Source: Galdieria sulphuraria (taxonomy: Eukaryota > Rhodophyta > Bangiophyceae > Galdieriales > Galdieriaceae). From it: a stretch of DNA of 44,409 nucleotides. The position numbers and the translations under genes are program-made. Shown here piece after piece: positions 11,612 through 21,590 of the stretch. The DNA is taken from contig NW_005178406.1 of assembly GCF_000341285.1 (NCBI RefSeq), positions 1-44,409 on the forward strand, given 5' to 3'. Under the pieces are notes generated by a model, which saw nothing but the letters and a program-made list of their open reading frames with translations, was not told the DNA's origin and searched no databases. Numbering within the stretch: position 1 is the stretch's first letter; every line of letters begins with the position of its first letter.

Positions 11612-12598
11612 ATGAACAACACTTCGTCAGAATCGTCCTTGTTGCCTATAAAGATCAGTTATCGCTCCACTCAATATCGCCTTTTCGTAGAAAAATCTTG
11701 TAAAGTATTGGAGTTGAAAAGAAAGATAAGAGAACTAGTGGATATACAAGTACCTATTTTAACTCTGTTGGTTGCTGGAAAGAAGCTTCAAGACGACCAA
11801 CAACAACTTGTTTCATTCTTCAACCAACAGAAAGGAGAGTTGCACATACTGGTTTTAGCAAGTTCCTCAGAAGCTGTGCAACAAATACAACAATCTAAAA
11901 GTGACCCTTTGATGAGACCTTTGGAGCAACAAAAGTCTATAAATAGGCTTCCATCAAGAAGGAGAGACTCTAAACGTATGTTTTGTGAAGTAGTTTCATT
12001 GGAAGGTTTTTTAGATAAACAAAGAGCACAGGAAATACTTGAACGCTTAGCCAGTGAGCGCGGTGTATTAACGGTGGTGGAGAAATACAACTTGTCAATT
12101 ACTCGTATCAAAGAGATGTATCCTTGTGGAAAAGTAGGAATAGACCCTATATGTGTTTTAGGGTTGAACAAAGGAAACGAAATACAACTTAGACTTCGAA
12201 CGGACGATTTGCAAGGTTTCCGAAGTTATGATAGAATTCTAAAAGTACTGTTCCACGAGTTGGCACACTGTAGATATGGAAAACATAATAGAGAGTTCTA
12301 TGCCTTTATGAACCAGCTTGAAAAAGAAGCGGAAGCAGCAGACTGGACAAAACATGGTGGAAGAAGATTACTGGACAGTGTGGCTAGTGAAGTGCAGCAA
12401 GTAACAACAGAAGAGTCCTCTCGAGGATTATTGGGTTATAATGGAGCTTTGGGTGGGAAACCGAGAAGGAAAAGTCCTCGTGAAGCTGCAGCAGAAGCAG
12501 CAAAACTGCGGATGAATAAAGCAAGTCAGTGTATGGAAAGAAAGAAGAATGATGATTCAGTTGAAGATGACGAAACTTTATCTGACAACAATATCTGA
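11612..12598 (+). CDS. Ubiquitin-like plus WLM-domain metalloprotease
   Basis: A Wss1-type zinc peptidase architecture, a family tied to DNA-protein crosslink repair and SUMO/ubiquitin-linked protein turnover. The 328-aa product is single-exon. Residues about 12-82 form a ubiquitin-like domain (VLELKRKIRELV, LVAGKKLQDDQQ). The WLM domain follows with the zinc site HELAHCRYGKH near residue 215, matching HExxHxxxxxH, and then NREFYAFMNQLEKEA. The C-terminal tail is charged with no other domain. The Ubl-first order resembles a fungal and plant subgroup rather than yeast Wss1 itself. The start is the first ATG after CMC1, 117 bp away. Confidence 0.9.
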   Translation: MNNTSSESSLLPIKISYRSTQYRLFVEKSCKVLELKRKIRELVDIQVPILTLLVAGKKLQDDQQQLVSFFNQQKGELHILVLASSSEAVQQIQQSKSDPLMRPLEQQKSINRLPSRRRDSKRMFCEVVSLEGFLDKQRAQEILERLASERGVLTVVEKYNLSITRIKEMYPCGKVGIDPICVLGLNKGNEIQLRLRTDDLQGFRSYDRILKVLFHELAHCRYGKHNREFYAFMNQLEKEAEAADWTKHGGRRLLDSVASEVQQVTTEESSRGLLGYNGALGGKPRRKSPREAAAEAAKLRMNKASQCMERKKNDDSVEDDETLSDNNI

Positions 12599-12997
12599 AA
12601 ATAACATGTATAATAGGTTCATATTCTTCCAAAGATAGGAAAGAAGGAAAGTTTGATGTTTGGAAATAGTTGTATAACATGTTGTTGGTAAAGAGTGAAT
12701 ATGAATTGTTGAGTTTTCCTATTTTTATACGAAAGCCTTGCAATAACATAAATTCAAATGATTTCTTATAGTTGGAAAACCAAAACCACAACTTTCCATT
12801 CTTAGATCGAGAATGGATTTGTTGTGAACGAGTGGGTTGGTTTATCACGTTTCCATTTGAGAGTTGTGTAAACGGTTAGTTTGTATTCGCTATGACGGGT
12901 TTATTAAGACCCAATATCTTGCGACCAAAACTATAGATTTCTGAATAATATATGTCGGTTTGCTAGGTTTCCAAGTTGAAGAGGTCGATATTTGACT
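12599..12997. other. Intergenic spacer
   Basis: About 400 bp between two plus-strand genes. It should hold the terminator of the WLM gene and the promoter of SERRATE. I see no ORF, repeat or RNA gene in it. Confidence 0.5.
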
Positions 12998-15300
12998 ATG
13001 TCCCAAGGCTCCACGTTAACTGGAGAACAACAAGTCGAAAATAATCCTAACCTAGGTGATTCTATGGATGGAGGAAATAGTAAAGTAGCCTCGGCTGAGC
13101 CTCTTCCACCTCCTCCTAGACGTGGAAGTAGTGGTTTTCCTAGAAGAGGTTCAAGTAGGTTTCGTTCTCGAGGCCAAAGAGGACCTTTTACCTCTTCCCA
13201 TTTTCGAATGGCGCAACAACTTGTAACAACTGGAAAACACGGACAATATATTCAAAGTTTAGGTCGTCGACAACATAGAGACTGGGATGAGTCTTTTGAA
13301 GGAGGGTCTCGCGTCGCTGGTTCAAGGGAGCAATACCCATTTCACGACCCCTTTTATAAGAAAAGGAGAAAGAGCTCCAGAGATTCACACTGGTCTTCTG
13401 ATGAAGAGACGGAACCCTTGTCTTTCAAAGAGTTTTTGTCTCGTGAAGACAATTCGATTACTCCGGAACAAGCGCAAGAAGCATATAAAAAGTATAAGAA
13501 GGAATTCTACAAAAGGAAGCCCAAATATTTTTTTGAGAAACATATGAACGAAGAATGGTTTTGTGAAAAGTACCATCCCAGTAAAGTCCTGGAACGTGTC
13601 AACAGAATTAGACAAAGTTGCAAGGAACAAGTTGAACGGTTTAAAGAAATGTTAGGGAAAGAATCTATTGACACGCTTGCTCCTTCTTTGGAAGCCAAAC
13701 AAGAAGTTGTTGAAACAACGAATGTGGATGGAAACGATAATGGAAAAGTACAACACAAGGATGAAGAGGAAATGAAAGAAGAAGAAGAAGAAGATAATGA
13801 CGATGATGATGATACTTTTAAAGAACAACAAATTATTCATTCCAATAATATGAATATGGAATCAGAAGGAATATCGACAACCGATTCAGAGCCTTCTTGT
13901 TGTGTTTTCCTTCGTGGAATACCTTGTTGGATGAGTCGCCAGTTATTAGAGAATACTTTGAAATATGTCAAGAAGGAGGATAAGTGGGAACCCATACAAT
14001 TATTGCGTTTAAAGCTTAGTGAAGTAAAACCAGAAAAGAATTTGGAACGTTTTGGTTGGGCATATTATGAAAGTGTGGATGAAGCCTCAAGGGTAATGGA
14101 ATACTGGAATGGACAAAAGTTATGGAAACCAAATCAAGAACAAGAAGACAAGTCAGAAGATAATTGTTATGTGTTGGATATGCGCTTCAATCACGAGCCT
14201 CGTAAGAAGTATGACAAGCGTCGTAATACTCCAGTCATATTGCCAGAATTATTTCAATCTGCTCGTCGTTTGGAACATGATGCCAAACAAATAGTTTTCG
14301 TTATGAGACATTTAGATTATCTTCGTGATATCTCGCAACTCAATCCATTGACAGATGAAATGTTGAATGGCTTATCTACTGAAAGAAGAATTGATGTTTG
14401 TTCCTTTTATTTGAGGTTTGTTCACGGCTATTGTTATTATTCAGGAGTAGAATGTGTAGATCCCGATGATGATCCATTACCACCTGCACCATTGAGACCT
14501 CCTAAGAAGGACAATAATATGTCAGAATATCAAAAGGGAGGAGATGTGTTGGAATCGAATCGTAAGACAGGAGCTGAATGGCGAGTAGATGAACCTGTGA
14601 ATGCTATTCTACAACGAAATTATGATCATCCTAAAGGAACTGTTTCTATTGATAGTGAGTCACTTCGGGAAGAGAGAATTGCAGAGTGGTTGGAAGAAAA
14701 TACCAAATATGAAGGTCAAGGCCGTTATCGTTGTTCACTTCCACCTTTTAAACTTTTTCAAGGAAAGGAATACGTAAGTCTCATTGGGTTTTGTTGAAAT
14801 AGGATTGGATATATATGTTTAGGTACATAAACATTTGAGAACGAAACATACCGAAGAAATGCAAAAAGTAATAGAAAAGGCAGATAAGGAACAATTTATC
14901 GAAAATTATCTCAATGATCCCAACCATTTGGACGATAGCAAAGTATTTGATATTCGAATGGGCAGAAAGTAAGTGTTATGGTTGGAATAAATGAACACAC
15001 TGAATCATACTTTATAGTATGTCTTCAGGTTATATGCCTGTATTACTACCTTCTGGAATGGTAGCACCAATGCAGTTTGTTCCTGGCTCGTTTCATACAG
15101 TGCGTGGCTCCCATCTTTATCGTGGAATGAAAAGAAGAGGTAGAAGAAGAGTTGGAGGTTTAAGGAATTCTGGAATGGGACACTCAGATCCTCGAGCAGC
15201 ACAAGGTCCTCGTCATTATGCAGACTTGGATGCTCCTCCACAAGGTGGTCCTTCAGTAGATACTTTGTTATCCGAACTTCCTGATATGGATAGTTTGTAA
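12998..15300 (+). CDS. SRRT: SERRATE/ARS2 RNA effector protein
   Basis: This nuclear protein links the cap-binding complex to microRNA processing, splicing and RNA decay. Exons 12998-14773, 14823-14968 and 15018-15300 (two 49-nt introns) give 734 aa. An Arg/Ser/Pro-rich start is followed by the SERRATE/Ars2 N-terminal domain (LSFKEFLSRED near residue 142, then FFEKHMNEEWFCEKYHPSK). An acidic stretch, an RRM-like region (CCVFLRGIPCWMS) and the C-terminal ARS2 zinc-finger block (KLFQGKEYVHKHLRTKH, then FIENYLNDPNHL) follow. The tail is Arg/Gly-rich. The frame runs back to a TTG at 12992, but the first ATG is 12998. Confidence 0.94.
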
Positions 15301-15376
15301 TAGATGATGAACGATTAGAATTGCCTATTCCCAATTAAAAAAAAAGAAAGATTCGTGTTGAACATTGGTTTGGAAA

Positions 15377-16792
15377 ATGACCACTACGCACTCCAATACT
15401 ACAAGTACCATAGCTTGTTTGGTCATAGGAATGGCAGGTTCTGGAAAGACAACTCTTGTACAGGTTGGTATATGTGACTGTCCATTCCACACAGTAACTG
15501 TGCCTGTCAAAGAGACTGGCAGCTGAATTGTCTACAAGGGATCTGTGTACTTATCTAGTGAACTTGGATCCTGCAGTCATACAAATTCCATATGAACCTA
15601 ACGTAGATATTCGAGATACTTTGAATTATAAGGATGTGTGTATAATCCACTCGATTGGTCTACTGATGTGTTCATAAAGTGTGTATTTAGGTTCAAGTGG
15701 AGTTTCAGTTGGGTCCCAATGGAGCCATATTGACTGCGTTGAACCTCTTTGCTACCAGAATAGACCAACTTGTAGAGTTGTTGGAATCAAGAGAAGAACA
15801 GGTCGATACTTTTGTAGTGGATACTCCTGGACAAGTCGAAGTATGAAATACGAGAAGAATAATGTTGACCTTTATATGATAGTTGAATAGGTATTTACGT
15901 GGTCTTCTTCGGGTTCTATTATAGCAGAAAGTATTGCTTCATCTTTTCCAACTATTTTGTTGTATGTAGTAGATACTCCTAGGGCAACTAAACCTTTAAC
16001 CTTTGTGAGCAATATGATGTAAGATGCGGTTTGAGTATTGATTGTGGTTTGACTAGTTTCAGTTATGCTTGTAGTATTATGTACCGTATGCAGTTACCAC
16101 TTGTTGTTGTATTGAATAAGAAGGATTTGGTTTCTACAGAGTTTGCTCAACAATGGTTGAATGACTTTGATACATTTGACGAAGCCATGCAGGTAAGTGT
16201 TGTGTAGCAAGATAGATTATCCTATTGGATATCAATTGAAGAATGTTAGCAATTAGAAGGTGATTATTCTTCCAACTTGGCTCGTTCCATGGCATTAGCG
16301 ATGGAAGAGTTTTATCGAGTCATATCTTGTTGTAGCATTTCTGCTGCTACTGGAGAAGGTATGGATGAGTTATGGAACTGCATTCAAGTAAGTAAAAAGA
16401 AACAGATTTATAATGGGATAGCTAAGTATCTTAGAAAGCAGCCAAAGAATTTTCCTCTTTTCGAAATGAGAAAAATCATATTTCCATGAAACAGGTAACT
16501 GAATATATTTTTTTGTTATAGTATTGGAATCAAAACTGGTTATTTGGAATAGGAAGCGGCTTCATCGGAAATGCAATCACAAGGCGCTTCTTCATCTCAA
16601 GAAACAAGTCGCCAAAGAATTGCTAAGAAGCTGATATGCCAACCAACGGAACAATCCAAACAAATAACACAGGATACTTTCTTACAACGGGATGTAGAAA
16701 CAACTTCTCTTGTAGAACAAATGAATGAAGAAGAAGAAGAATATCAAGCGCTTCTCAATCAATTCTCCACTTCATGGCCATCTTCACAATAA
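15377..16792 (+). CDS. GPN1: GPN-loop GTPase 1 (XAB1/Npa3)
   Basis: GPN1 is an essential GTPase for assembly and nuclear import of RNA polymerase II. Eight exons (15377-15463, 15513-15635, 15691-15840, 15891-16018, 16063-16192, 16250-16387, 16435-16494, 16553-16792) give 351 aa. The P-loop GMAGSGKTT is at residues 18-26, the defining GPN loop LGPNGA near 78, G3 VDTPGQVE, G4 LNKKDL and G5 [12 protein letters not shown]. The first acceptor was set at CAAAG to rebuild TLVQRLAAEL, because an earlier CACACAG leads at once to a stop. Exon 7 (KAAKEFSSF) is only 60 nt. The C-terminus is acidic as in orthologues. Confidence 0.93.
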
Positions 16793-16892
16793 AATGAGGA
16801 TTATGGTTTGTCCATTTTGGAAGACCTTTTAAAGGTCTCAAAATATGTCATTTGCTGAGCCAACTTATAAGCAACGAAGCTTTTGAAAAGTA

Positions 16893-18256
16893 ATGGGAAA
16901 AGGTGCAGCCACAAGAGGTCGCTATAAATACGAATTGTGGCCTGCAAATAACAAGTTCTTTTGTGGAGGAAAAGTAATTACCGGCCCTGACTATAGAAAT
17001 ACTTTTGCTACTTTGTTATTGGTCATCATTCCAGTAGGACTCTATTTTGGTATAATGTAAGTTTTTCCTTTTATATTAACCTCGGTTCTTCATTTCCTTT
17101 TCAAGCATTGCATACCTTACTTCCCACTGGAAGGCGGGAGGCTACACTTTCTTAGCACTTACCATCTTCTTTGCTTGCATATCTATAATAACTTTGTTAT
17201 TAACTGCAACAGATGACCCTGGAATTATTCCTAGACAATCCGTGGAACCAAGAGACGTTATTAGAAATCCTAGAACAGGTTTTCCACTTCCGAAGGAAAT
17301 TATCGTGAATGGCCACCCTTACTCTTTGAAATATTGTGGTATGAACTGTTGAAAGATATCCTTTTCTCCATATTGATTGTATTGTAGAAACTTGTAGAAT
17401 ATGGAGACCATTGAGAGCTTCCCACTGTTCAACTTGTAACAACTGTGTCGAAAGGTTTGACCATCACTGTCCTTGGTTAGGAAACTGTATTGGTATCACA
17501 ACAAGTTGTGGAAAAATGTTCTTTTCGTTATTGAATTTTTCTATAGGAAGACGAAACTATCGAACATTTTATATTTTTATTTGTTCTACGACCATTTTAT
17601 GCTGTTTAGTCATTGCGAGTGCAGCTGTCAGTTTGAAATTGAAAACAGATGCATCATCTCTTCATCACAGTGATGCTGAAGCCTTTGGCTTTGCTTTAGC
17701 AAGTCCTTTGGTAGTAAGTTGAAAGAGAGCGTTGAACATACATGTATTCATAACGCTTTGTTTAGATATCGTTTATACTTATCATTTATTGTTTTATAGC
17801 TATGTTATTTACTGGTGGTCTATTTATTTTTCATACTATTCTTGTTTTCCGCAATCGTACTACAGCAGAAACTGTAAGCAAGCAAACATTTTAAGTGATA
17901 GTTTGGCTCATTTTATTGAAAAGTTGAAATACTCATGGAAGGAAGTGACAACCTTGGAACCTAGAGGCTTGCATTCCTTTTGTCATCTCATTTGTGGAAA
18001 GAAACCACCCAGTAAAATAAAAGTAGGAGTGGAACATCCTACTAGAGTTACCCCATTCAAGTAAGTATAGTAATACTATGTGTAGAGTAGGGAATGTATC
18101 TTTTGAGAGTTTAGAGTCATGATGCGCCGAGATGAAGAAGAAGAAGAAGAAGAGAATGGTAGGAATGAGATAGAGGAGAATACCAATGATGGACATTCTC
18201 GTGAGTGGAACAAGTTACATTATCTTCAACAACAAGATGAGGAACAACAAATATGA
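16893..18256 (+). CDS. DHHC palmitoyltransferase
   Basis: A multi-span membrane enzyme that S-acylates proteins. Seven exons (16893-17056, 17106-17338, 17388-17492, 17547-17713, 17766-17873, 17924-18060, 18115-18256) give 351 aa with consistent phase. Two membrane spans ([29 protein letters not shown], with the family DPG motif) come first. The cysteine-rich domain follows, with [17 protein letters not shown]; the active DHHC is near residue 156 and ends in [13 protein letters not shown]. Two more spans and the TTxE motif (RNRTTAET) come next. The cytosolic tail has seven consecutive Glu from a GAA run. Layout is close to plant PAT proteins. It is convergent with NUFIP1, with only 14 bp between stops. 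Confidence 0.95.
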
Positions 18257-18270
18257 TGTTTTTATGATTC

Positions 18271-18903
18271 CTAAGGCAGTGCACTATTTTGTAAAAAATT
18301 TTCACGATAGAGAAAAGCAATAAAGTCCATTAAGATCCTTTGCTGTTTCTCCACATGCTTTTGTACAAACAAGGTATACAAGTTGGGACGATAAGAAGGG
18401 AGGAAAACTTGGTCACCAAGAGCTGAACTCTGACTTTTTGGTTTCTTTTGCTTTTTGAAGTTTTTGGGTTCTTGTCTATCAGCCTGGTTTGACGAGGGTG
18501 CTTCGGCAGAGTCCGTTGTTTTCTCTTCATATACTTTAGCCACTAACTGTAAAGCATTCCATTGTTTATGGTTTGTTTGTTCGATTTTTTTTGCACTTGG
18601 CCACTTTTTTCGTCTTTCTTCAATATAGCGGGCAATTTCTTCCGGACTTTCCTTGTTTGTGTTGTTATATGTAGTAGGAGCAACCATCCTTCTTCTTTTG
18701 TTCGTATTTATTTCTGGTTTTGTTCGTCTTTTCTTACCCCAAGGTTTCCATTGACTATAATGGTTGACTAGAGGTATCGAGTTTTGTTCTCGACAGTTGT
18801 GCACTTCCGAAGACCAAGGCCTAATTGGCTTGGGTTGATGAGAAACTTGAGTAAAGGTTGGTAGCATAGTTGATGGTTGAAAGTGGTTTTCTGCATTATA
18901 CAT
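18271..18903 (-). CDS. NUFIP1: NUFIP1-like snoRNP assembly factor
   Basis: NUFIP1 (yeast Rsa1) is a scaffold that brings 15.5K/Snu13 and the R2TP complex together during box C/D snoRNP assembly. The 210-aa single-exon product carries the core PEEIARYIEERRKKWPSAKK near residue 90 (family pattern: ..Wi.ERk.+yPt...). The C-terminal block PSYRPNLYTLFVQKHVEKQ and ILMDFIAFLYRENFL matches the region that ends fungal and animal homologues. Between them is a basic, Ser-rich linker. It is shorter than human NUFIP1 and no C2H2 finger is visible at the N-terminus. The MPST start lies about 1 kb upstream; its 3' end is about 30 bp away. Confidence 0.8.
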   Translation of the reverse strand: MYNAENHFQPSTMLPTFTQVSHQPKPIRPWSSEVHNCREQNSIPLVNHYSQWKPWGKKRRTKPEINTNKRRRMVAPTTYNNTNKESPEEIARYIEERRKKWPSAKKIEQTNHKQWNALQLVAKVYEEKTTDSAEAPSSNQADRQEPKNFKKQKKPKSQSSALGDQVFLPSYRPNLYTLFVQKHVEKQQRILMDFIAFLYRENFLQNSALP

Positions 18904-18933
18904 GGATGATGCTTTTTATTTCAAAGACGGTCT

Positions 18934-19905
18934 TCACTCCTTTTCTCCCTTCATCGTCCAATCCATCCAAGATCCATCATAAACACACGAAGTAAATACA
19001 TTCAACTGATCCAGTGCCAAATGCACAACGGTGGCTGTGACGCCTGATCCACACATACATATGATTTTCTGGTTGGTTTTGATATCGATACCATGGTTTT
19101 CAAAAACTTTCATCAAGTCTTCTTTTGGAAGTAACTCTTGTCCATCTTTTGTCAACAATTGTACAAAAGGGAGGCTCATAGCTTTCTCAATATGACCACT
19201 AGGTACTCCTTGTCGTGGTTCCGGTTCTGTTCCATAAAAACGACCAGCTGAACGCGCGTCCAAAATAATTGCAGTGCCTGACTTCAAGGAATCCTTCACT
19301 TGTAATCGATCGGCTACTAACTGTGATTGAAACTTGGGTACAAACGTTTTCGAATGGATGCTTTCTTTCTCTTCAATAGGACCTGAAGCCAAAGGATAGC
19401 CGTGTTTTTTCCACTCTTCCAAGCCTCCTTTTAAAATAAAACACTGATCTTTGGGCATTCCAAATACTCTGAACATCCACCAAACACGTGCAGCACCTAC
19501 CAAATGAGGTCTGGAATATATGACTATGGTGTCCTTATCGCTTATTCCTAAACGTGTGCCGACATAGGAAGCAAACTGTTGAGGCGATGGTAACAAATGC
19601 GGAACTCGACTATCTTTAGTCACTGCTTCCTCGATATCAAAATAACGAGACTTGGGAGTCCTTTCTTGAAGAAACTCTTCATAGAAACTTGAATGACGAC
19701 CATCTGGAGAAAAGCGCCAAGAGGCATCCACCACTTGAACTTTATCCAAGTTTTGAAACAACCACTCACTACTTACAAAACAAGTATGAGAGGCTGACAT
19801 GGTGGAATAACAATATCTGGAAGAGGTGTACAACTTGAACCACTTCCAATGACGAAAAGTAGAAATGCTATTTATTCCATTTGGAGTGATCGAGGTCATC
19901 AACAT
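18934..19905 (-). CDS. MPST: 3-mercaptopyruvate / thiosulfate sulfurtransferase
   Basis: A two-domain rhodanese that moves sulfur from 3-mercaptopyruvate or thiosulfate to acceptors such as thioredoxin or cyanide. It is a single exon of 323 aa from the ATG at 19905. The frame stays open above it, but only to non-ATG codons. The N-terminal ~45 residues are basic and hydroxylated (FRHWKWFKLYTSSRYCYST), like a mitochondrial presequence; a second ATG (MSASHTC) could give a cytosolic form. The inactive first domain has VDASWRF and YSRPHLVGAARVWW. The catalytic domain ends in CMCGSGVTATVV, and the CGSGVT loop points to MST. NIP7 stops only 10 bp upstream. Confidence 0.92.
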   Translation of the reverse strand: MLMTSITPNGINSISTFRHWKWFKLYTSSRYCYSTMSASHTCFVSSEWLFQNLDKVQVVDASWRFSPDGRHSSFYEEFLQERTPKSRYFDIEEAVTKDSRVPHLLPSPQQFASYVGTRLGISDKDTIVIYSRPHLVGAARVWWMFRVFGMPKDQCFILKGGLEEWKKHGYPLASGPIEEKESIHSKTFVPKFQSQLVADRLQVKDSLKSGTAIILDARSAGRFYGTEPEPRQGVPSGHIEKAMSLPFVQLLTKDGQELLPKEDLMKVFENHGIDIKTNQKIICMCGSGVTATVVHLALDQLNVFTSCVYDGSWMDWTMKGEKE

Positions 19906-19915
19906 GACAACCTCT

Positions 19916-20573
19916 TCAAAGCCCACAACCCACAAAATGATCTTCGTCTCTTAAATAACTTCCTACATCTGCTTGATTCAAAACTATCAAGTCGGTCGAA
20001 CTAGCTTGTTGTACTTCCAAAGAAGAACGAGCAGAAACACCAAACCCAAGAGGTATTTCACTCTGATTGAATACAACAACTTGTTGATTTTTGGGCGTAT
20101 TTTCCGTCATTCTAGCAACTCCACCTTTCAATACATTATTTCCATACAAAAATGACATTTCGGATTGTGGTTTCAACCAAACTTTGTACTATAAACTCTA
20201 TCTTCAGTAGACCATAGTCAGTCCAAGTCACTCTCCTATACCTTTGCTAATCTTGCCAAATATGTTACAAAAGTGATATGCACTTGAAATCTACCACCGT
20301 GAGTAAATTTTCCAACACATATTCCCAAACTTGCCAAATTATGTCTCGCTATATTTGTGGCGGCAGCAGCAACAACCTCCCTCGCATAGTACACTCTATC
20401 CTTTTGTAGCCTAATATTTCAAACTTTTGAACTAGGTGTGGACAACAATTGATTACTTACCGGAAACAGTAGTTTTCGTTAGAGTCTTCTACCAATGCTT
20501 TGATATCTTTACCAATAAATTTGGCTAGTTTCTCAAAAACCACACGGAGTTCCTCTTCTGTCAAATTGCGCAT
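19916..20573 (-). CDS. NIP7: 60S ribosome biogenesis factor NIP7
   Basis: NIP7 is a nucleolar factor for pre-rRNA processing and 60S subunit assembly. Exons 20573-20461, 20410-20242 and 20188-19916 (50- and 53-nt introns) give 184 aa (human is 180). The N-terminus MRNLTEEELRVVFEKLAKFI and YCFRLQKDRVYY match the NIP7 pre-PUA domain. The C-terminal half is the PUA domain: YKVWLKPQSEMSFLYGN, VLKGGVARMTENT and IPLGFGVSARS, then LNQADVGSYLRDE. The first acceptor was chosen to rebuild CFRLQKDRVYY. The short spacer to MPST means that the promoter of MPST lies inside the NIP7 3' end. Confidence 0.95.
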
Positions 20574-20789
20574 TCCTCGACGGAGTTGAAATAATCGATG
20601 TTGTCAATGGCTATAAGAGATGAAACACATTTTCCATTCTATGTAAATCATTGCGTCTCAAATGAAATGTCCAAAAAAATAATTCTATCATATTGTGGTG
20701 TTGTATTACTTTTGATTCATGGAAAGAAACCTGGATTTCATTATCTCTTGAAATGACTTTACACTCTTATATATCCAAACATTTACTAT

Positions 20790-21536
20790 TTATTCCATAG
20801 CAATCACAAACTGTGGAGAATTCACTTTCCACATTAACCAACTGACATACGTTCTATATGGTCGATATGGCTCAAATAAGGCTTCCCATTCTTCTTTCTT
20901 CTTCCATCTTTTCTGCTGATCAGACAAACCAAAAAATTTAATCGCACCTTTACGAACACCTAAATCTCCAAAAGGCAATACATCCTTTCTTTGTAAGGCA
21001 AATATCATCAACATATGTATGGTCCATTCCCCTATTCCTTTGACAGTTAACAATCGTGAAGTGAGATCATGATCGGACAAGCTAGCCAACTCATCATCAC
21101 TCAGCGTTCCATCTGCAAACAACTGGGCTAACCCTTTCAAATATTCCACCTTTCGTTGCGATAATCCAGCCTGTCTCAGTTGAGCTTGTTCCAAGTTTAC
21201 AATTCGGTTAGCAATTTCCACCTCTGTCACAGTGCCTTGTAACAGACTATGTAGTCTTTCCATGATAGCTTTTGCTGCCTTTCCACTCAATTGTTGAGAG
21301 ACGATGGCTTTTATCAAACTTGGAAAAACGAGTTGCCTTTCTAAATGAGGTAAACCATATTCTGCAATGAGGGGTATCCAAGACTCGTTTTGTTGACACA
21401 AGAAATATGCGATGGACAACAACTCTTTATGGTTGGCAAACTTGTTCTCTAATTGTAGCCATGTACTGAAATGGGGTTCTTTAGTATTTCTTATTGAGAG
21501 ACGTCTTCTTTTCTTTGGAAAGTCTTCCAATAACAT
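20790..21536 (-). CDS. AlkA/Mag1-type DNA-3-methyladenine glycosylase
   Basis: A base-excision repair enzyme that removes alkylated purines. It is a single exon of 248 aa from the ATG at 21536; the frame extends three more codons upstream to a TTG. The helix-hairpin-helix motif LTVKGIGEWTIHMLMIFAL is followed by the GPD-like loop LPFGDLGVRKG, with the catalytic Asp in GDLGV. Upstream, FPSLIKAIVSQQLSGKAA is the AlkA substrate-pocket block. No FeS cluster cysteines are present, as expected for AlkA. The N-terminal AlkA TBP-like domain appears short or absent. Absence of introns is compatible with bacterial origin but is not proof. Confidence 0.9.
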   Translation of the reverse strand: MLLEDFPKKRRRLSIRNTKEPHFSTWLQLENKFANHKELLSIAYFLCQQNESWIPLIAEYGLPHLERQLVFPSLIKAIVSQQLSGKAAKAIMERLHSLLQGTVTEVEIANRIVNLEQAQLRQAGLSQRKVEYLKGLAQLFADGTLSDDELASLSDHDLTSRLLTVKGIGEWTIHMLMIFALQRKDVLPFGDLGVRKGAIKFFGLSDQQKRWKKKEEWEALFEPYRPYRTYVSWLMWKVNSPQFVIAME

Positions 21537-21590
21537 CCCCCTCAAAAAAAGAAGAATAGAAAAGGGCGCTCATTGTACATTTTTCTTTCT

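Noticed and set aside
12384-12848. 154-aa minus-strand open frame
   Set aside because: Overlaps the WLM gene tail and spacer; starts at a non-ATG run and is low complexity.
13782-13812. Acidic repeat as a separate element
   Set aside because: The GAA/GAT run simply encodes the acidic linker of SERRATE.
15464-15494. CACACAG acceptor at the end of GPN1 intron 1
   Set aside because: It leads directly to an in-frame TAA; the CAAAG acceptor at 15512 rebuilds the conserved VQRL.
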